Positions 1 to 4,574 of a stretch of 6,016 nt of DNA are shown here, piece by piece. Below the pieces are notes generated by a model. That model searched no databases. It was given only the letters and a program-made list of their open reading frames with translations, and was not told where the DNA came from. Each line of letters begins with the position of its first letter. Position 1 is the first letter of the stretch. A program made the translations under genes and the position numbers. This stretch comes from Fibrobacter sp. Its GTDB lineage: Bacteria > Fibrobacterota > Fibrobacteria > Fibrobacterales > Fibrobacteraceae. The stretch spans positions 1 to 6,016 of the forward strand of contig JAAYXQ010000179.1 of NCBI GenBank assembly GCA_012515825.1, written 5' to 3'.

Positions 1-1542
1 ATTGATTTCATGGGACGCTTATGGCGAGAATCTCGTCGTCCAGAAGACCCTGTAGATGCTTATAAAAGACTTTTTAATGTTTCTCAAAGTGAATTTAATG
101 AAGAAATTTTTGAACACGCTGTTCGTTTAACGACATGGGATCTTCCTGCAATTAAACAAAGAGGGGCGAACTATATTCAACGTCGAGCTCAGGTGAAAAT
201 GAAAAAAACAACAGATCAATACTGGCTTGTCGATTCTGCAGTCACCATAGAAAATTATGGCTATAATAGTATTAAGTTAAACGCCCCATCAACTGAAACT
301 CAAGTCTCTGTACACTTTCAAGGAAAGGCAGGAGCCAGTGGGTATCGTTCAATAAACATCGATAAAGCGGGCTGGTATTTTGGTTTTGTAGCTCTTTTAA
401 ATAATGGAGAAAGAGTTTATAGTGATGTAGGGTCTCTTGAGTATAGTGGAGGGAAAAATCCAGAAGGCGCATTAAGTTTTAATGTTCCAGCAGGTTGTTC
501 TTATTTGTGGCTAGTCGTCTCTGGAGCGCCTCAAGAACATTGGCATCACGTTTGGGATGATTCCACTTATAATGATGAACAGTGGCCTTATCAAGTCAAG
601 TTTTCCAATACGAATTTACTTGGAGAACAAAATGAATCTACGACGAATTATTCTTTAAGTACCGCTGTAGATGGTTCTGGATCGATTTCCCCTTCTTCGG
701 GAAGTTATCCATCGGGATCTCTCACCTTAAAAGCAACGCCAACGCCTGGGTATGTTTTTGATCATTGGAGTGGTGATTTGACTGGTTCTGAAAACCCTGC
801 AGTACTAAAACTAGATCAAGATAAAAGCGTCACCGCTCATTTTATCAAGTTAAAGACAACAGTAGAGGAATTTACTTTTCAGCTCACGATGTCTCCTAAA
901 TCAGATTACTCTCCTACTGCAGTTCCTTTAGATAAAAGCGCTATCGCTTTAGCATTTGGTTTATCTGAATCCGATTTAGTCGAAAAAATAGGAACAGATA
1001 TTCGTTATTATGCAGTGAATCCAGATGAATCTTTTGATGCAAACTCAACGGCAATAGATCCTGGGCATTGGTATAATGCAGAAGGTCAAGTGGTGAGTTA
1101 TGGAGATCAAGCGGTAATCTATTCTGAGATTAATAAAAATACACTAACAGCCAATATCGGACAGTATCCTGATCGTTCTGTTAAAGGGGATTCTTACCTT
1201 ATAAAACAAGCGCTTGTGTATCAAAAATCAGCTACAGAAGAAGTGCAAGTCCATTTGATTTATTCTATTAAAATAGATGAGTCTCTAAAAATCAGAACAC
1301 GAGCATTGCCTCCAATTCTAAGCCAAGGGGAACGACCTATTTTATCATCAGAGATTCTCTCCTTAATGAGTGCTGGCCGTGGAGAACTTCAAGTCTATAA
1401 TCTAAAAGGGAAACTCATGGCCTCTGTAAAACAGGTTTCTTCTTGGAGTGATCTTGGAATGAATCAGAATGGTGTATATAAGATTGTATTTTTAGAAAAT
1501 AATAAAATCAAAGCGATTCAATCCATTTCCTATGTCAGGTAG
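1..1542 (+). CDS. Partial secreted multidomain surface protein (DUF6055-like, InlB-repeat-like, DUF4859-like, T9SS-type C-terminal sorting domain)
   Basis: The frame is open to the left edge, and the first Met (base 10) lies inside a conserved-looking stretch (FMGRLWRE..RPEDPVDAYKRL) with no Shine-Dalgarno site. I therefore read this as the 3' part of a longer gene; signal peptide and N-terminus are outside. Residues below are numbered from that Met. Residues 1-205 resemble the C-terminal part of DUF6055 proteins: a helical part, then a beta-rich part with QGKAGASGYRSINIDKAGW and two W/H clusters near 176-192. Residues 213-280 form one divergent InlB B-repeat (GSGSISPSSGSYPSGS, GYVFDHWSGD, KSVTAHF), a small surface-adhesion fold. 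Residues 285-422 resemble DUF4859 (GHWYNAEGQ, IGQYPDRS, LIKQALVYQ). Residues 455-510 look like a Por/T9SS sorting domain (LQVYNLKGKLM, NGVYKIVF), ending in VR. The inferred role is a protein exported across the outer membrane and anchored or released, perhaps glycan-binding. I see no catalytic motif. Domain names come from memory of family patterns; substrate unknown. A hairpin terminator follows 57 bases after the stop. Confidence 0.8.
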   Translation: MDFMGRLWRESRRPEDPVDAYKRLFNVSQSEFNEEIFEHAVRLTTWDLPAIKQRGANYIQRRAQVKMKKTTDQYWLVDSAVTIENYGYNSIKLNAPSTETQVSVHFQGKAGASGYRSINIDKAGWYFGFVALLNNGERVYSDVGSLEYSGGKNPEGALSFNVPAGCSYLWLVVSGAPQEHWHHVWDDSTYNDEQWPYQVKFSNTNLLGEQNESTTNYSLSTAVDGSGSISPSSGSYPSGSLTLKATPTPGYVFDHWSGDLTGSENPAVLKLDQDKSVTAHFIKLKTTVEEFTFQLTMSPKSDYSPTAVPLDKSAIALAFGLSESDLVEKIGTDIRYYAVNPDESFDANSTAIDPGHWYNAEGQVVSYGDQAVIYSEINKNTLTANIGQYPDRSVKGDSYLIKQALVYQKSATEEVQVHLIYSIKIDESLKIRTRALPPILSQGERPILSSEILSLMSAGRGELQVYNLKGKLMASVKQVSSWSDLGMNQNGVYKIVFLENNKIKAIQSISYVR

Positions 1543-1598
1543 AGTCCGTCTAAAGCATGGAATGAATAATAAACCACCATTTTTATAAAATTGAATTC

Positions 1599-1633
1599 GA
1601 AATTCAGGTTATACGCCTGAATTTCTTATTTTT
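1599..1633 (+). terminator. Rho-independent terminator of the surface-protein gene
   Basis: A perfect 10-bp inverted repeat, GAAATTCAGG (1599-1608) and CCTGAATTTC (1616-1625), encloses a 7-base loop that can close further by a T-G pair. The U-rich tail TTATTTTT (1626-1633) follows directly. It lies 57 bases past the upstream stop codon and 50 bases before lptC, so it should insulate the LPS-export operon from upstream transcription. The stem is AT-rich at its base, with four consecutive G/C pairs split between its two ends. Its position about 100 bp before the possible sigma-54 start site also allows a second reading as an activator-binding palindrome. Confidence 0.8.
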
Positions 1634-1662
1634 AGGGCTCATTTAATAAAATCAGGGGCTCT
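1634..1662 (+). repeat. Short direct repeat AGGGCTC / AGGGGCTC upstream of lptC
   Basis: AGGGCTC at 1634-1640 recurs as AGGGGCTC at 1654-1661. The shared GGGCTC cores start 21 bases apart, about two helical turns, in otherwise very AT-rich DNA just before a -10-like box. Same-face spacing would suit a dimeric regulator, but the repeat is short and may be chance. No known operator is recognised. Confidence 0.3.
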
Positions 1663-1667
1663 AAATT

Positions 1668-1673
1668 TATAAT
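1668..1673 (+). promoter_or_regulatory. Possible -10 box of a housekeeping promoter for lptC
   Basis: TATAAT, an exact sigma-70-type -10 hexamer, lies 9 bases before the lptC ATG. Transcription would start near 1680, giving an almost leaderless mRNA, which fits the absence of a Shine-Dalgarno sequence before that ATG. No good -35 is visible at 16-18 bp (a weak TTAATA lies at 1643-1648, 19-bp spacing). The surrounding DNA is AT-rich, so chance occurrence is quite possible. Confidence 0.35.
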
Positions 1674-1682
1674 TTTCAATAT

Positions 1683-2546
1683 ATGGCATGTTTTTTGCAT
1701 CGGACCTTAAATAAAACCTTAAAAAATCTCCAATGGATTCTTATTGGAGGAATTTCTTTTCTGTGTGCGGGATTATTTTCTGGCTGTGAAAAAATTGAAG
1801 AGGATGCCCCATGGATAAATGTAGAGCGTCCTTTGATGCTTTTTAACGATACTACTCTGCTTGATTTTTATGAAGAAGAAGTTTTGTCGTGGAAATTAAA
1901 AACAGCGTACCTAGAACGTTGGGCCTCTAATGATAAAGTTTTTGCACGTCCAATACTTGTTGATATTTTTGATTCGCTTGGAGAAAAGGTAGCGTTTCTA
2001 CGTGCTGATTCTGGTAGGCTCGATATGGGGATGAATTACGTTTTTGCGTATGGACATGTTTTTGCTTTTACTCCAAAGGGAGCTTCTGTTCGAGCGGATT
2101 CTCTTTTGTGGCACAAAAGAGATAACATGGTAAAAACAGATAGCTATGTTCGAGTGGTTACAGAAGATGGAGACGTTTTACAAGGAAAAGGTTTTATCAG
2201 TGATGCTAAAATGGATAATTGGAGAATATTATCTGAGGTGACAGGTATTTTTCAAGATGCCGCTAAACGTTTAAAAGAAGAAGATAAAACGTTATTAGAG
2301 GAGACTTCTTCACCATCGAGTACAAGAGAAAAGCCTTCTACTAAAAATGAAAAACAAGAATCGGTCTCTAATAATCCACGAATGAATAAAGCAAAAAAAA
2401 CAGATCGTGAAGTTCGTGTTTTAACTGATAAAGAGGTAGCGGAAGATAGGCAAAAACGTAGTATGCTTAAACGTGATTCATTGAGAAAGGAGAGAGGAAT
2501 AGATCCAAAATCGAAACGCCCTCGAGCAAGGAGAATGGCTGAATGA
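1683..2546 (+). CDS. lptC: LptC, LPS-export lipoprotein of the inner membrane/periplasm
   Basis: LptC receives LPS from the LptBFG transporter and passes it to the LptA/OstA bridge. The 287-residue product starts with a basic n-region and a hydrophobic stretch (about 17-32) followed by LFSGC, a lipobox with Cys35 as the lipidated residue, as in many Bacteroidota-type LptC proteins. Residues about 58-192 form the LptC beta-fold: FYEEEVLSWKLKTAYLER, then the conserved turn FAYGHVFAFTPKGASVRADSLLW (124-143, split by the motif's hydrophobic alternation) and the GFISD segment near 170-174. Residues 195-287 are a charged, K/R/E/S-rich, probably disordered tail beyond the usual domain. ATG 1683 is the only standard ATG that keeps the signal sequence; an upstream in-frame stop lies at 1662-1664 and no Shine-Dalgarno site is visible. 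TTG 1695 is an alternative start. The gene overlaps the next one by ATGA, indicating translational coupling. Identification rests on fold pattern, lipobox and neighbours. Confidence 0.85.
   Translation: MACFLHRTLNKTLKNLQWILIGGISFLCAGLFSGCEKIEEDAPWINVERPLMLFNDTTLLDFYEEEVLSWKLKTAYLERWASNDKVFARPILVDIFDSLGEKVAFLRADSGRLDMGMNYVFAYGHVFAFTPKGASVRADSLLWHKRDNMVKTDSYVRVVTEDGDVLQGKGFISDAKMDNWRILSEVTGIFQDAAKRLKEEDKTLLEETSSPSSTREKPSTKNEKQESVSNNPRMNKAKKTDREVRVLTDKEVAEDRQKRSMLKRDSLRKERGIDPKSKRPRARRMAE
1684..1699 (+). promoter_or_regulatory. Near-consensus sigma-54 (-24/-12) promoter overlapping the lptC start
   Basis: TGGCATG-TTTT-TTGCA matches the sigma-54 consensus TGGCACG-N4-TTGCA at all but one listed position. 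The invariant GG (1685-1686) and GC (1697-1698) have exactly the required spacing. The predicted transcription start is near 1710. The element overlaps lptC codons 1-6, so either the ATG at 1683 is not the start used from this promoter, or the site drives only the downstream genes, blocks transcription, or is coincidental. The fourth gene of the operon encodes sigma-54 itself, which raises the plausibility of a feedback loop. The match is read directly from sequence; function is inferred. Confidence 0.5.
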
Positions 2547-3835
2547 GTCGCTATCATTTTAGCATTCTATTTCTATTACTCTTTTGTAGTATTCTAAGTG
2601 CTCAAAGTTCTCCTTTGATTATGCGTCATGCAGATAGTTTATCTGTAGCAAGAACTAGAGGTAGTTTGTTGTTACAAGGAAAAGTCCATTTTATTCACGA
2701 TAGTATTCAGTTTAAAACGCAGAGAGCTATTTGGAATCGCGATATTGATATGGTCCAATGTGATGGGGGCTTTTTATTTACTCACACAGATGGTTTCATT
2801 AGAGCTAGCAGTGGCGTCTATCAGAAGAAAAATAATTTTGCTTCAGCCACAGGGAATGTAGTTGCTGCTGACTCTCAAAACACGTATGCTTTTTTTGGAG
2901 AGCATTTAACATATGATCGAAAAGAAGGGATCTTAACGATGCCCGATAAACCCATATTGCATCAATATGAAATGAAAGGCGATAGTATAGACACCTTATC
3001 GATTAAGGCAAAGAAGATTGTATATCATAAAAAGAATGAATTTGCTTCCGCTTTTAGAGAAGTAAAAATTCAACAAGAAAAAATGCTTGTGACTTGCGAT
3101 ACCGCCTATTTTGACAAAAAAAATAATTGGATGTCTTTATCGGGAAATCCGATTTGTCATTTAGAAAATGAAATGATTCAAGGTGATTCCATTTATTTAG
3201 TTTTAGAACCCGATGGAAAAAGCCTTAAATCGGCATTAGTGATTCGAAATGCTCATGGTAAGCAAGTACAAAAAGGAAAGGGACGTCAACCAGCGCAACA
3301 CACAGAGGCTTTTGGAGATACATTGTTTGTAGAATTTGAAAAAGGTAAAATAAAACATCTTTATGTGAATGTGAACGCCAAGGGATTCTTTTTTGAAGAA
3401 GATTTACCAGATTATAAAAATCTAATGGATGGTAATCGTTTAGATATATATTTTGAGAAGGGAAAGGTAAATAAAGCCATTGTGGGCGGAAATGCTCAAA
3501 GCACATATTTTTATGTGAAAGAAAATCGCAGTGTATCTGGTCGAAATGAATCTTCTGGAGATACGATTCAGGTGGATTTCAAAGATGGTAAAGTAGGCTC
3601 TCTTAGAATGATTGGCGGTAAGACTCTTGCTAGTGGGCGCTATTTTGATTTAGAGAAAAGCGTGGGTAAAGAGGATAAAAGAAAAGAGTTTAAAAGAGAT
3701 TCTACTATAGTTCGAAAACCGGAGTCTGAGAGAAGAAGAAATAGAATGGAAAGAATAAAAAAAAATCAAGTGATTCTTTCGAAAGATAGTCTAAGAGCGA
3801 GAAAAAATCTCGAAGGGAAAAAGAGCGATGAATGA
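2543..3835 (+). CDS. lptA: OstA-like LPS transport protein (LptA family)
   Basis: LptA/OstA proteins build the periplasmic beta-jellyroll bridge carrying LPS from LptC to LptD. The 430-residue product has a Sec signal peptide (hydrophobic core about 7-19, likely cleavage after SA at 19-20). The mature part is a chain of short beta units. Three copies of a KKN(N/E)(F/W) motif occur at 95-99, 163-167 and 192-196, the first followed by ASATGNV. Three later copies of an F-x-(K/D)-GK-(I/V) motif are centred near 265-270, 304-309 and 346-351, each leading into a G/A-rich strand such as GNAQSTYF. It is much longer than the roughly 185-residue E. coli LptA and closer to the long OstA-like proteins of Bacteroidota. 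Residues 371-430 form a very basic tail with KDSLR. AAGGAG at 2528-2533, 9 bases before the ATG, supports the start. It overlaps lptC by 4 bases and lptB by 8. It could be named ostA; exact symbol use varies. Confidence 0.85.
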   Translation: MSRYHFSILFLLLFCSILSAQSSPLIMRHADSLSVARTRGSLLLQGKVHFIHDSIQFKTQRAIWNRDIDMVQCDGGFLFTHTDGFIRASSGVYQKKNNFASATGNVVAADSQNTYAFFGEHLTYDRKEGILTMPDKPILHQYEMKGDSIDTLSIKAKKIVYHKKNEFASAFREVKIQQEKMLVTCDTAYFDKKNNWMSLSGNPICHLENEMIQGDSIYLVLEPDGKSLKSALVIRNAHGKQVQKGKGRQPAQHTEAFGDTLFVEFEKGKIKHLYVNVNAKGFFFEEDLPDYKNLMDGNRLDIYFEKGKVNKAIVGGNAQSTYFYVKENRSVSGRNESSGDTIQVDFKDGKVGSLRMIGGKTLASGRYFDLEKSVGKEDKRKEFKRDSTIVRKPESERRRNRMERIKKNQVILSKDSLRARKNLEGKKSDE

Positions 3836-4565
3836 TGTGATCCATACAATACATACAAATAAATTATGCAAAGTTTATAGCGGAAAACAAGTGGTTCATG
3901 AGGCTTCTATTCGAGTTTCTCAAGGCGAAATAGTCGGCCTACTTGGCCCCAATGGAGCAGGGAAAACAACCACTTTTTATATGATTGTGGGTATGATCCG
4001 TCCAGATAGTGGGCAAATATTTTTAGATGATATTGAAATGACTTCTAAACCAATGTATCGTCGTGCTCGCTTAGGAGTGGGGTATTTGCCTCAAGAAGCT
4101 TCTATTTTCAGAAAGATGAATGTCGAAGAAAATATTATGGCTATTCTTGAGACGCAGAACCTAAAACGAGTAGAAAGAAAAAATCGTTTAGAAGAATTAC
4201 TAAGCGAATTTAAGATTGATCATATACGAAAAACAAAAGCCTATAGCTGCTCAGGCGGAGAACGTCGTCGTTTGGAGATTGCACGAGCCTTAGCATCCAA
4301 TCCCAAATTTTTACTGTTAGATGAACCATTTGCAGGTATAGATCCTATTGCCGTTGCAGACATTCAATCAATTATTTCTGATTTAAGAGATAAAGGCATG
4401 GGAATTTTAATTACAGATCATAACGTTCGTGAAACGCTTTCAATTACGGATCGTGCCTACATTATGTATAAAAGCCAGGTGCTAACAGAAGGGTCTTCTG
4501 AATTTTTAGCTGGAGACGAAGAGGCTCGTCGTATTTATCTTGGAGAGTCTTTCCGTTTAAATTAG
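3828..4565 (+). CDS. lptB: LptB, ATPase subunit of the LPS-export ABC transporter
   Basis: LptB is the cytoplasmic ATPase that, as a dimer on LptF and LptG, drives LPS extraction from the inner membrane. The 245-residue length is typical. Walker A is GPNGAGKTT (40-48), the Q-loop Gln is at 89 (GYLPQEASIFRKM), the ABC signature is CSGGERRRLEIARAL (141-155), Walker B is FLLLDEPFAGIDP (161-173, catalytic Glu166), and the H-loop His is at 198 (ITDHNVRETL). The RRIYLGESFRL ending (234-244) is characteristic of LptB and separates it from other ABC ATPases such as LivF/LivG. The first signature residue is Cys instead of the common Leu, which is unusual but does not touch the SGG core. The start overlaps the ostA end by 8 bases, with a weak AAGGG at 3813-3817. 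Partner genes lptF and lptG are not in the window, as is usual because they often lie elsewhere. Confidence 0.97.
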   Translation: MNDVIHTIHTNKLCKVYSGKQVVHEASIRVSQGEIVGLLGPNGAGKTTTFYMIVGMIRPDSGQIFLDDIEMTSKPMYRRARLGVGYLPQEASIFRKMNVEENIMAILETQNLKRVERKNRLEELLSEFKIDHIRKTKAYSCSGGERRRLEIARALASNPKFLLLDEPFAGIDPIAVADIQSIISDLRDKGMGILITDHNVRETLSITDRAYIMYKSQVLTEGSSEFLAGDEEARRIYLGESFRLN

Positions 4566-4574
4566 GGAGAAGAT

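Noticed and set aside
10..12. ATG at base 10 as the true start of the first gene
   Set aside because: The frame is open to base 1, no ribosome-binding site is present, there is no signal peptide although the C-terminus is of secreted type, and the Met lies inside a family-like motif. The gene is 5'-truncated by the window.
272..472. Minus-strand open frames at 272-472, 2252-2557, 3225-3506, 4828-5109 and 5615-5905
   Set aside because: All are antisense to well-supported genes, have no recognisable family, and show no sign of their own ribosome-binding sites; they are chance open frames.
541..556. TGGCATCACGTTTGGG as a second sigma-54 promoter
   Set aside because: The -24 half is good but the position of the invariant GC holds GG, and it is in the middle of a coding region.
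1543..1682. Small RNA, riboswitch or tRNA in the intergenic region
   Set aside because: Only the terminator hairpin, a short direct repeat and a -10-like box are visible in 140 bases; no cloverleaf or known riboswitch core is seen.
1746..1760. GGAGG at 1746-1750 as ribosome-binding site of a shorter lptC
   Set aside because: The only nearby in-frame candidate is CTG at 1761, which would leave nine residues before and including the lipobox Cys and remove the signal sequence. GGAGG here simply encodes Gly-Gly.
1733..1789. Short out-of-frame ORF starting at ATG 1733 (MDSYWRNF...), which could be a leader peptide downstream of the sigma-54 start
   Set aside because: It lies entirely inside the lptC signal sequence in another frame, has no Shine-Dalgarno site before it, and its length is as expected by chance.
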